Assembly (NCBI RefSeq): GCF_025717515.1 | Contig: NZ_JAJIRN010000003.1 | Location: 248,001 to 312,000 of the forward strand | DNA from: Roseateles oligotrophus | Lineage (GTDB): Bacteria; Pseudomonadota; Gammaproteobacteria; Burkholderiales; Burkholderiaceae_C | Reading direction: 5' to 3' | Length of the DNA stretch: 64,000 nt | Part shown: piece after piece, positions 45,368 to 53,419 of the stretch | Position numbering within the stretch: position 1 is the first letter of the stretch | Layout of the letters: every line of letters starts with the position of its first letter | Translations under genes and position numbers: made by a program | The notes under the pieces: generated by a model | Told to the model about the DNA's origin: nothing | The model's database searches: none | The model's input: the letters and a program-made list of their open reading frames with translations, nothing else

Positions 45368-45973
45368 ATGAAGTTGATTTCCCCCCGCGCGCTGCTGGCG
45401 TCAAGCCTTTTGGCATGTTCGGCCGCCCAAGCGCTGCCCTGGACCGTGCAGCTGAATAGCGCGGCCGGCAAGCCGGTGGCGGGCGCGGCCGTTGCCGTGG
45501 AGCTGCTGGGCCGCGCCAGCAAAGCCGCCAGCTCGGTCAAGGCCGAGATGGCGCAACGCGAGCGCCAATTTCAGCCCGCCTTGTTGATCGTGCAAACCGG
45601 CACGGCGGTCAACTTTCCTAACTTCGACGTGGTTCGGCATCATGTCTATTCCTTCTCGCCGATCAAGGTCATCGACGTCAAGCTCTACTCAGGCACGCCG
45701 AGCGAACCTATCGTGTTCGACAAACCCGGCGTCGCAACGCTCGGATGCAATATCCATGACCGTATGAGCGCCCATATCGTCGTCGTCGATAGCCCCTTGT
45801 TCGGCATCACCGACGCGAATGGCAGCGTCAAGTTCGAGCTTCCGGCCGGAGAGCACAGGCTCAAGGTTTGGCATGCCGGCATGAAGACGCAGACCTTGCA
45901 AAGTCAAACGCTGGTCGTGCCTGCCAATGCGCCGGCCGGCGACGCGCAGACCAGCCTCACGCTGAGCGAATGA
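45368..45973 (+). CDS. cupredoxin-like periplasmic protein ('methylamine utilization' type)
   Basis: 201 residues with a signal peptide (cleavage near AQA-LPW). The blue-copper-type ligands are in VVRHHVYSF (His) and GCNIHDRM (Cys, His, Met), so a type 1 copper site is likely, held in a plastocyanin-like fold. A C-terminal beta domain (TDANGSVKFELPAGEHRLKV) follows. It would accept or pass single electrons in the periplasm. Its stop overlaps the GGDEF-EAL gene start by ATGA. Confidence 0.85.
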   Translation: MKLISPRALLASSLLACSAAQALPWTVQLNSAAGKPVAGAAVAVELLGRASKAASSVKAEMAQRERQFQPALLIVQTGTAVNFPNFDVVRHHVYSFSPIKVIDVKLYSGTPSEPIVFDKPGVATLGCNIHDRMSAHIVVVDSPLFGITDANGSVKFELPAGEHRLKVWHAGMKTQTLQSQTLVVPANAPAGDAQTSLTLSE

Positions 45974-48396
45974 GGGTCGCCGTGACGCTGCCGGCCTATC
46001 TGAATCTGCGCCGCCTCGAAGGGCGCATCGTGGCGCTCTTTCTGGCCCTGTTGCTGGTGGTGCAATTTGCCAGCTTCGCCGTCATCCGCTCCAGCATCGC
46101 GCGCAATGCCGATGCTTCGATCGCGGCTGAGCTCAAGACCGGTGACCGGGTCTTCAGGCGCTTGCTGGCGCAGCGGGCCGACAAGCTGAACGATGCGGCC
46201 GAGCTGCTGGCCAAGGACTATGGCTTCATCAAGGCGGTAGGCCTGCCCTTGGCCGAACAGGGCACGGTCGAAACCATCAAGGACGCGCTGGCCAACCAGG
46301 GCGAACGCATAGGCGCCAGCGTGGTGGCCTATTTTGATAACGAGCAAGCGCTGGTGACAGCAACCCGCGACGACGCCAGCCGATTTGCGAGCCTGTTGAA
46401 GCAGCAACTTGCGCGTGCCGAATCGGAGCAGCTCGCACATCTCTCGCTGCTGGGTGGGCAGGTCTATCAAGTCGCGGTCGTGCCGGTCAAGACACCCGCC
46501 CAAGTGGGTTGGATCTTGATGGGCTTTGTGCTGGAGAAATCGGCGCTGCAGGATTTGCAAAAGCTGTCCGAGTTGCAGGCCGTCATCGTGATGCAGGACG
46601 AGCGTGGCCAATGGCGCAGCCTGCTGAGCCTGCTGGAGCCGGCCGAGGCCGATGGCGTGGCGCGCCTGATCCCGCCCGGCGGCGGCTTGTTCCCGGTCGA
46701 CATGGGCGCCGACCATATGCGCGGCCTGTGGGCGCCTTTGATGGCCCCGGAGCAGCAGAAACAACAGCAGCAACTCGGTGTTTTGTTGCTGCGCTCATTT
46801 GACGCTGCGGTCGCACCTTACCGCGAATTGCAACTGACCTTGTTGGCCCTGACCTTGATCGGGGTGGCGGTCTTCGCGCTGGGATCGGTGCTGATGGCCA
46901 GGCGCATCAGCGGCCCGGTGAAGGCGCTCGCGCTGTCGGCCGACCGCTTGGGCCAGGGTGACTACGAAACGCCGGTGCTGCGGCAATCGGTCGATGAGGT
47001 CGGTGATCTGGCGGCGGCCTTCGAGTTGATGCGCCGCGGCATTCGCGAGCGCGATGAGAACCTGAGCCAGCTGGCCTATAAAGACCAGCTGACGAATCTG
47101 CCCAATCGTTCTGGTTTCAGCGAAGGTTTGGCCTTGCGGCTGAGCCAGAGCAGCGCGCCCTTCGCCTTGCTGCAGCTGGGCCTGGACCGTTTCAAGCATG
47201 TCAATGATGTGCAGGGCCATGACTTCGGCGACCGGCTTTTGTGCGCGGTGGTGCTGCGTTTGCAAACCCTGCTGGGGGCGCAGTCGCGCAGCCTGGCGCG
47301 CCTGGGCGGTGATGAATTTGTGCTGCTCCTGGAGCATGCCGATGAGGAGGCCGCGCGCGCGGCGGCGGAAACGATTCGCCTGGACTTCGAGCGCGCGCTG
47401 TGCATAGCTGAGCAGACCGTTGACCTCAGCGCGGGCATAGGCATTGTGCTGTCGCCGGCCCATGGGCAAGACGCCAAGCTGCTCTTGAGCCGCGCGGCCT
47501 TGGCCATGGTGGCGGCAAAGAAGCGCCAGACCGGCAGCGCGATCTACTCCCCCCAGCTCGACGCGGGCAGCCAGGAGTCACTGTCCTTGCTGAGCGAATT
47601 GCGCCGAGCCGTCGAGGGTGGGCAGCTGCGCCTGTATCTGCAGCCCAAGGTCGAACTGAAGACGGGCCGCGTCATCAGCGCCGAGGCCTTGCTGCGCTGG
47701 CAGCATCCCGAGCGGGGCTTGGTGCCGCCGATGCAGTTCATTCCTTTTGCCGAGCAAACCGGCTTCATCCGGGAATTGACGCGCTGGGTGCTGGCCGAAT
47801 CGGCGCAAGCCTGGGCCGCACTGAACGCGCAAAACCAGGCCTTGCGCATCAGCGTCAATTTGTCCACCCGCGACCTGATGGATCAGGACCTACCGGCCAA
47901 GATCAGCGCGATGCTGGCCCAATATGGCGCCAACACCGATTCGCTGTGCCTGGAGATCACCGAAAGCGCCATCATGGACGACCCGCAGCGCGCGCTGGAG
48001 ACCTTGAACCAGCTGCACGAGATGGGCTTCAAGCTGTCCATCGATGACTTCGGCACCGGCTACTCCTCGCTCGCCTATTTGAAGGGCTTGCCGGTCGACG
48101 AGTTGAAGATCGACAAGAGCTTTGTGCTGGCGATGGAAACCGATCTGGGTGATGCCAAGATCGTGCGCTCAACCATAGAGCTGGCTCACAATATGGGCCT
48201 GACCGTGGTGGCCGAAGGCCTTGAGACCGGCATGGCCTGGAAGCTGCTGGCCGAGTTGGGTTGCGATGAAGGACAAGGTTATTTCATCGCCAAGCCGATG
48301 CCGCAGGAGCAGTTCTCGGCTTGGTTCAAGGCCTGGTCGGCTCCCGACCTCAGTCACGAGTCGGTGGAAACCATGCTGGGCAGTTTGAGTGCTTGA
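45970..48396 (+). CDS. membrane GGDEF-EAL protein with periplasmic sensor
   Basis: 808 residues. One helix near 20-40 and one near 285-310 enclose a periplasmic sensor (about 45-280), then a HAMP segment (about 312-365), a GGDEF domain (about 375-535) with an intact GGDEF at 446-450 and no RxxD inhibitory site, and an EAL domain (about 545-795) with E572-A-L, NLSTRDL, LEITES, IDDFGTGYSS, LKIDKSFV and VAEGLET, all intact. Either activity is possible. The overlap with the cupredoxin gene suggests that redox or gas state in the periplasm sets c-di-GMP. Confidence 0.92.
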   Translation: MRVAVTLPAYLNLRRLEGRIVALFLALLLVVQFASFAVIRSSIARNADASIAAELKTGDRVFRRLLAQRADKLNDAAELLAKDYGFIKAVGLPLAEQGTVETIKDALANQGERIGASVVAYFDNEQALVTATRDDASRFASLLKQQLARAESEQLAHLSLLGGQVYQVAVVPVKTPAQVGWILMGFVLEKSALQDLQKLSELQAVIVMQDERGQWRSLLSLLEPAEADGVARLIPPGGGLFPVDMGADHMRGLWAPLMAPEQQKQQQQLGVLLLRSFDAAVAPYRELQLTLLALTLIGVAVFALGSVLMARRISGPVKALALSADRLGQGDYETPVLRQSVDEVGDLAAAFELMRRGIRERDENLSQLAYKDQLTNLPNRSGFSEGLALRLSQSSAPFALLQLGLDRFKHVNDVQGHDFGDRLLCAVVLRLQTLLGAQSRSLARLGGDEFVLLLEHADEEAARAAAETIRLDFERALCIAEQTVDLSAGIGIVLSPAHGQDAKLLLSRAALAMVAAKKRQTGSAIYSPQLDAGSQESLSLLSELRRAVEGGQLRLYLQPKVELKTGRVISAEALLRWQHPERGLVPPMQFIPFAEQTGFIRELTRWVLAESAQAWAALNAQNQALRISVNLSTRDLMDQDLPAKISAMLAQYGANTDSLCLEITESAIMDDPQRALETLNQLHEMGFKLSIDDFGTGYSSLAYLKGLPVDELKIDKSFVLAMETDLGDAKIVRSTIELAHNMGLTVVAEGLETGMAWKLLAELGCDEGQGYFIAKPMPQEQFSAWFKAWSAPDLSHESVETMLGSLSA

Positions 48397-48966
48397 TCAG
48401 CCGCGCAGCGCCGTGCCGACTGGTTTGCGTCGTGTCAGCGCCACGCCCAATAGCGCCAGACCGAGCAGGCCATAACTTGACGGTTCCGGAACCGCGAAAC
48501 TCAAAAGGCCGGATTCGGTGTAGCTGCCGGCCATGGTCAGCGGCTGATCAAAGCTGATGAAACTCAAGCCATAACCGCTGGCTCGGCTGAAGGCGCCGCT
48601 GCCGCCGAGGATTTGGTAGTCGATCTCGAACTGGCCGTCACCGTCCAGGTCACTGCCGGTCAACAAGCCGCTGATGCTTGAGGCCAGATCCAGGCTGCTG
48701 AACTCGAAGCTGCCGCTGAGCGTGTTGGTGCTGGCGTCGAGTTTGAACAGCACGTTTGAAAGCAGCGACTCGGTGACATCGGAGCCAAAGCCTGGCTTGA
48801 TGCTGCCGCTCCAAAGCCCCGTGCCTTGCGCGGCGTCGATTGCTGGCTGAGTTCCGGCCCCGTCAAAGAAAAGGTTGACCGGGCTCGGGCCGGCTTGGGC
48901 GGCCAGCGCAAGCGCAGCGCAAAGGCCCAGCATCAGTTGGCCGGCGGTTTTTTTAAAGGTAGGCAT
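48397..48966 (-). CDS. PEP-CTERM sorting-signal protein
   Basis: 189 residues. A signal peptide (about 1-25) and a C-terminal VPEPSSYGLLGLALLGVAL followed by TRRK give a PEP-CTERM tail. The middle is a Gly/Asp/Ser-rich beta region, with a repeated SLDLASSISGL-like segment, and no catalytic motif. Exosortase processing is expected but the exosortase lies outside the window. It stops one base after the GGDEF-EAL gene on the other strand and diverges from the DUF4331 gene. Confidence 0.85.
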   Translation of the reverse strand: MPTFKKTAGQLMLGLCAALALAAQAGPSPVNLFFDGAGTQPAIDAAQGTGLWSGSIKPGFGSDVTESLLSNVLFKLDASTNTLSGSFEFSSLDLASSISGLLTGSDLDGDGQFEIDYQILGGSGAFSRASGYGLSFISFDQPLTMAGSYTESGLLSFAVPEPSSYGLLGLALLGVALTRRKPVGTALRG

Positions 48967-49136
48967 TATTGAAAATTCCCTGGGTGAAGTTGAGGATCGC
49001 GTCAAGCCATACGCCGCGTCGGGGCGATTGGATGCAAGAGATTCATTTCAATGACCTTGCATCCAATTCAAGCGGTAGCGCGTATAGACCTCCAGCGGCA
49101 TTTACCGCCAAACCCGCTCACCCTGGAGATCTACTC

Positions 49137-50672
49137 ATGCAAGTTCACCGACTCAACTTGGCGCCCCTGGCCGCTGCCGTACTGCTGGCCTGCACCGGCC
49201 TGGCGCAGGCGTCCAGCCACCGCGAAGCACCTTTCATCACCACCGCCCCCAAGGTGGATGCAACCGATTTCTATATGTTCCGCAGCTATGAAGACGGCCG
49301 CAAAGACTATGTGACGATGATCGCTAACTACCAGCCCTTGCAGGCTGCTTATGGCGGCCCGAACTATTTCGCAATGGATCCGAATGCCCTTTATGAGATC
49401 CATATCGACAACAACGGCGATGCCAAAGAAGACCTGACCTTTCAGTTCCGCTTCAACAACAGCCTGGGTGCGGCCGGCAAGGGCTTCGCCTTGCCGATCG
49501 GCGGCAAGAACATTCCCATCCCTCTGGTGCAGAAGGGGCAAGTCGCTGGGGTGCGTGATGGCAATCTGAATCTGACCGAATCCTTCGGCGTGAGCCTGGT
49601 GCGTGGCGACCGCCGCACCGGTACGGCCATGCCCCTGACCAATCTGGCCAATGGCAGCACGAACTTTGACAAGCCGGTCGACAACATCGGCGTCAAGACC
49701 ATTCCCGACTACCCCGGCTATGCCGATCAGCATATCTACAGCGTCAATATCCCGGGCTGCGACATGCCGGCCAAGCTTTTCGTCGGCCAGCGCAAGGATG
49801 CGTTTGCGGTCAATCTGGGCGTTATTTTCGACCTGGTCAACGCCCCGGTCGACGTAATCACCAACCCGGCCCTGATCGGCGCGGCGCAAAACACCATTGA
49901 TGACGCCAATGTCACCACGCTGGCGCTTGAGGTACACCGGAGCTGTTTGACCCGTGGTGATGATGTGATCGGCGGCTGGACCACCGCCAGCCTGCGCCAA
50001 TCGCGGTTGCTGAACGCCACGCCGCCATCGGGCCATCAAACCAGCGAGAAGGTCGGCGGCGGCTGGGTGCAGGTGTCGCGCCTGGGCATGCCGCTGGTCA
50101 ACGAGCTCGTGATCGGCCTGCCGGACAAGGACAAGTTCAATGCCTCCTCGCCCACGGGAGACGCTCAATTCATTGATTATGTGACTCATCCGTCCTTGCC
50201 GGCCTTGCTGGAAATCGCCCTGGCGCTGCCGGGTACGGCGCCGACCAACTTCCCGCGCTTCGATTTGGTCACCACCTTCCTGACCGGCATCAAGGGCGTC
50301 AACCAACCCAAGAATGTGGTCGGCTCGGAGATGCTGCGCTTGAACACGGCGATCGAACCGGTGCGCTTCGATCAGCAGAATCGCTTGGGGCTGGTCGGCA
50401 ACATTCTCGCCGGCGGCAGCGACAACGCCGGCTACCCCAATGGCCGTCGCCCCAAGGACGATGTTGTCGACATCTCGCTGGTGGCGGTGATGGGCGGCTT
50501 GTGCGTGGCCAATGGCAACGCCAATGCCTTGGGCTTCGGCATGGACTGCAATCCGGGCAAGGTGCCGCTCGGCGCTACCTCGTTCAAGCTGCATGACGCG
50601 GTGGATCAGGCGGTGGTTCCCTTGTTGAGCAAGTTCCCCTATTTGTTCACGCCGATAGCGGGCAGCAAATAA
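49137..50672 (+). CDS. DUF4331 family exported protein
   Basis: 511 residues with a signal peptide ending in AQA-SSHREAP. The mature N-terminus SSHREAPFITTAPKVDATDFYMFRSYEDGR is the hallmark of DUF4331, a family of secreted proteins of unknown role that often sit near ECF sigma factors and redox genes. Further blocks (ANYQPLQAAYGGPNYFAMD, DGNLNLTESFGV) fit. ATG 49137 has GGAG upstream. A terminator follows. Confidence 0.9.
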   Translation: MQVHRLNLAPLAAAVLLACTGLAQASSHREAPFITTAPKVDATDFYMFRSYEDGRKDYVTMIANYQPLQAAYGGPNYFAMDPNALYEIHIDNNGDAKEDLTFQFRFNNSLGAAGKGFALPIGGKNIPIPLVQKGQVAGVRDGNLNLTESFGVSLVRGDRRTGTAMPLTNLANGSTNFDKPVDNIGVKTIPDYPGYADQHIYSVNIPGCDMPAKLFVGQRKDAFAVNLGVIFDLVNAPVDVITNPALIGAAQNTIDDANVTTLALEVHRSCLTRGDDVIGGWTTASLRQSRLLNATPPSGHQTSEKVGGGWVQVSRLGMPLVNELVIGLPDKDKFNASSPTGDAQFIDYVTHPSLPALLEIALALPGTAPTNFPRFDLVTTFLTGIKGVNQPKNVVGSEMLRLNTAIEPVRFDQQNRLGLVGNILAGGSDNAGYPNGRRPKDDVVDISLVAVMGGLCVANGNANALGFGMDCNPGKVPLGATSFKLHDAVDQAVVPLLSKFPYLFTPIAGSK

Positions 50673-50696
50673 GCAACCCGGCTTGAGCCGGAACCG

Positions 50697-50737
50697 GGCG
50701 CTGTGAGCAGACCGCTTGCAGCGCCTTTTTTCTTTTT
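50697..50737 (+). terminator. Rho-independent terminator after the DUF4331 gene
   Basis: GGCGCTG / CAGCGCC form a 7-pair stem with a 15-base loop, followed by TTTTTTCTTTTT. It lies 24 bases past the stop and ends the DUF4331 transcript. Confidence 0.85.
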
Positions 50738-50799
50738 CGCCTTTCGATTTCTAGGCTTGCCGCCCTGATCCAAAAAGCCCCCGGTGGCGTATTCATTTC

Positions 50800-51366
50800 A
50801 TGCCTAGTCGATATTCTTCCCACTCCCCCAAGGCTGCGGCCCGATTTGTCTTGATCAGCCGTTGGCGCATGACTTGCACCAGCCAGCCGATCTGGGACTT
50901 GCTGACCGATCTGGAGAACTGGCCCCGCTGGTGGCCGCAAGTGAGCCAAGCACGTCTGCTGCACCGGGCTCCGGTCGGAGAAGCGGGCACCAAAGTGGCG
51001 CTGACCTGGCGCAGCCCCTTGGGCTATGGCTTCACGATTGATGTGTTGAACACCAGGCGCGAGCGCGGCGAAGACGGCCATTGCGAAATCGAGGGCCGCT
51101 CCAGCGGTGATTTGATGGGTCAGGGCTTGTGGGTGCTGGACCCGGTGCGCTCTTCCGTCACGGCCGGCGAGCCCCGTCAGGTCGACGTCACCTACCGCTA
51201 CGAGGTCGAGTTAGGCCGGCGCTGGATGCGCTGGCTCGCCCCCTTGTTGCGAACCCTGTTCAAGTGGAGCCATTTTGCGGTGATGGAGGCCGGCGCCCAG
51301 GGCATGGCCACGCGGCTCAATTGCCGCAGCTCGCGGCTCAAGCATTGGACGGTGGTGCAGGGCTGA
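50800..51366 (+). CDS. SRPBCC-fold protein (polyketide cyclase/dehydrase-like)
   Basis: 188 residues. The SRPBCC signature is WRMTCTSQPIWDLLTDLENWPRWWPQV (about 22-49), with WRSPLGYGFTIDV later. The fold binds hydrophobic ligands, and members range from cyclases to lipid carriers; none can be chosen here. The basic C-terminus (RLNCRSSRLKHWTVVQG) is unusual. It converges on the cupin gene with 33 bases between stops. Confidence 0.82.
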   Translation: MPSRYSSHSPKAAARFVLISRWRMTCTSQPIWDLLTDLENWPRWWPQVSQARLLHRAPVGEAGTKVALTWRSPLGYGFTIDVLNTRRERGEDGHCEIEGRSSGDLMGQGLWVLDPVRSSVTAGEPRQVDVTYRYEVELGRRWMRWLAPLLRTLFKWSHFAVMEAGAQGMATRLNCRSSRLKHWTVVQG

Positions 51367-51399
51367 GCTCGAAAGCCCGGCGCCACAAGCACGCCTCCC

Positions 51400-52329
51400 T
51401 TAGCCCGCCCGCATCGCCGGGTCTACCGCAGCCGGGTCGATGGCGCCACAGAAGAACAGCAGGCAGCCGACATCCGAGTAAAGCTCATCATGGCCGGTGC
51501 CGGCCGGGGCGAACTGGAACTCGCCCGCGCGCAGCAGCACATCTCCAAGGAATAAATCGCCGTCCAGCATCAGGCATTCCTCGCCCAGGCCATGCGGATG
51601 CGCAGGCACCCGCGCGCCGGGCTCGAAGCGCACCAGCATCGAAATGCGCTCGCCCACCAGATGCAGCGCTTTGATGTCGACGCCTTGGCGCAGGGGCTCC
51701 CAGCCTTGCCCACCACCGGCGACCCGGTGCGAAGCAGTCGTTTGCCCAAACTCGTCGGCGCCCGCTCCCGGCTTGCTGCTGCGCCAGTAGAGCAAGGCAC
51801 CCAGGGGCGAATTCAGCCTGGCCTCGGCCGGCCAAGGCTGGTCGAGGCCGATCAACTGGTAGTCCTGAGCGACCAGCGTGGGTGAACCAAGCGCGGCGAA
51901 TTCGACTTGCAGCTCGCCATGCAAAACCAGGCATTCATGCACAGCGGGCCCCGGGCCATGCAACAAGGCCGCACCTTCGCCGGGGGCCCATTGCGTGCCG
52001 GGGGCCAGTTCAAGCAAGCTGCTTTGGCTGTTATCCCCCCGGTGCTGAGAATAGAGGCGCACGCCGGGGGCCAGGTCTTGCCAGACGGCGTCGCCGGCGC
52101 GAAGCGTCGTCATGCCGGCGCTGGCGGCGGCGCTGCTGGCCACGCGGGCGAGCAAGCGTTGGCGCAAGGCGCCGGCGCTGGCCGGGGGCGGCTCGATCGG
52201 CGTCAGCTCGACGGCCAGCGTGGGCAGTAGGCCGAGGCCGGCCGCGGGCGCAACGCCGGGCAAGGTGAGGGGCTCGAGCGCTTCGGCGGCCGCAAGATCG
52301 GAAGGGGACTGAGTGGCGCTTGTGTTCAT
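51400..52329 (-). CDS. ChrR-like cupin protein, putative partner of the ECF sigma factor
   Basis: 309 residues with two cupin modules. The second has the metal site of ChrR, H-P-H-x4-E (PAHPHGLGEECLML) with a later His (TGHDELYSDVG). Unlike ChrR it shows no N-terminal HxxxCxxC zinc finger, the part that binds sigma, so anti-sigma activity is uncertain. It starts where the sigma factor stops (ATGA overlap), the normal position of an anti-sigma or sigma-coupled sensor. A cupin that binds an oxidised ligand is a reasonable guess. Confidence 0.75.
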   Translation of the reverse strand: MNTSATQSPSDLAAAEALEPLTLPGVAPAAGLGLLPTLAVELTPIEPPPASAGALRQRLLARVASSAAASAGMTTLRAGDAVWQDLAPGVRLYSQHRGDNSQSSLLELAPGTQWAPGEGAALLHGPGPAVHECLVLHGELQVEFAALGSPTLVAQDYQLIGLDQPWPAEARLNSPLGALLYWRSSKPGAGADEFGQTTASHRVAGGGQGWEPLRQGVDIKALHLVGERISMLVRFEPGARVPAHPHGLGEECLMLDGDLFLGDVLLRAGEFQFAPAGTGHDELYSDVGCLLFFCGAIDPAAVDPAMRAG

Positions 52330-53195
52330 ATCGAATTCGTTGAATTGCAGGTGGCCGCCGATTGCGGGCCCAGGCATTTGCGCATGGCGAGCATGGCGCG
52401 GCGCAGATGGGATTTGACGGTGCCCAGTGGCAGGCCAATCTGGCTGGCGATCTCTTCGTGGGTCAAGCCTTTGAAGAAGGCCAGCGCCACCAATTGGCGC
52501 GGCACGGCGTCGAGTTTCGCCAAGGCCTGATGCAGCTGCTGATTGCTTTGCACCGCCTCCAGCAGATCATGCGGATCGGCGTTGCCGCTGCCGGCGCCGC
52601 CCGCGTCCGTCGCTTCGACCAAGGCGTCCATCGCCTCGCCCAAGGCATCGGCCGACACGGTGTTGGCCAAGACACGGCGGCGCGCGCGCAAGGCATCGAG
52701 CGCGCGGCTGCGCGCGATCGTCAGCAACCAGGCCAGCGAGGTGCCGCGCGAGGGGTCGAAACGCGGCGCCTGGCGCCAGACTTGCCAGAAGGTGTCTTCG
52801 GTCACTTCTTCGGCAATCGCGGGGTTGCGCACGACGCGCAAGGCCAGGCCATAGACCCGGCCCACGCAGGCGCGATAGAGCGCATCCAGCGCGGCCTCGT
52901 CCTGACGCACGATGCGGGCCAGCCACGCCTGCAGCTGCGGCTCATCGGCGCTGGCCAGCGGGCTCAGCGGGGGGGGCTCGGCAATGCTGTCGGCGTCCGC
53001 GTCGGCGTCGCTGTCGACCTCTTCCGCCAGCCCATCGTCGGCCATTGCTTCGGCCAGATCATCGACCTCCCAGGCCTCGCCAACATCGGCGCCAGGCGGT
53101 GTGGCCGGTCGAGCAAAATAAACCATAGCAGCATCCAGACGAGACAATTCCCGGGGGGCAGCAGCCAAGCGACGGGGCAATGCGAACAGCACCAT
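52326..53195 (-). CDS. ECF-type RNA polymerase sigma factor
   Basis: 289 residues from ATG 53195 (ATG 53126 is an alternative with a similar ribosome site). An unusual acidic region (about 55-75, Glu/Asp-rich) and a proline stretch precede region 2 (DEAALDALYRACVGRVYGLA ... FDPSRGTSLAWLLTIARSRALD, about 95-170) and region 4 (LDAVPRQLVALAFFKGLTHEEI with GTVKSHLRRAM, about 225-275). It lies upstream of and overlaps the cupin gene. The target promoters are unknown. Confidence 0.9.
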   Translation of the reverse strand: MVLFALPRRLAAAPRELSRLDAAMVYFARPATPPGADVGEAWEVDDLAEAMADDGLAEEVDSDADADADSIAEPPPLSPLASADEPQLQAWLARIVRQDEAALDALYRACVGRVYGLALRVVRNPAIAEEVTEDTFWQVWRQAPRFDPSRGTSLAWLLTIARSRALDALRARRRVLANTVSADALGEAMDALVEATDAGGAGSGNADPHDLLEAVQSNQQLHQALAKLDAVPRQLVALAFFKGLTHEEIASQIGLPLGTVKSHLRRAMLAMRKCLGPQSAATCNSTNSI

Positions 53196-53419
53196 TACCT
53201 CACCATTGTGCCGGCAAGTTGCGACGGGCGGGGCTGCGCTCGGCGCGGCCGGGTCGGTTCTTTCTGAGTTTGCATAGCGTTTCCAGTCGGAGCTAGCCGC
53301 CGCCAATTGAAGCAATTGAGCGAGGCGGAATGACTCTCCCCATCGGTACGCCGGCCGCGCTGATTTGGATGCAGGGTGGTGAAAAAGAATCTCTCCGGCG
53401 GCTTGGGCTGGCCTGCGAC

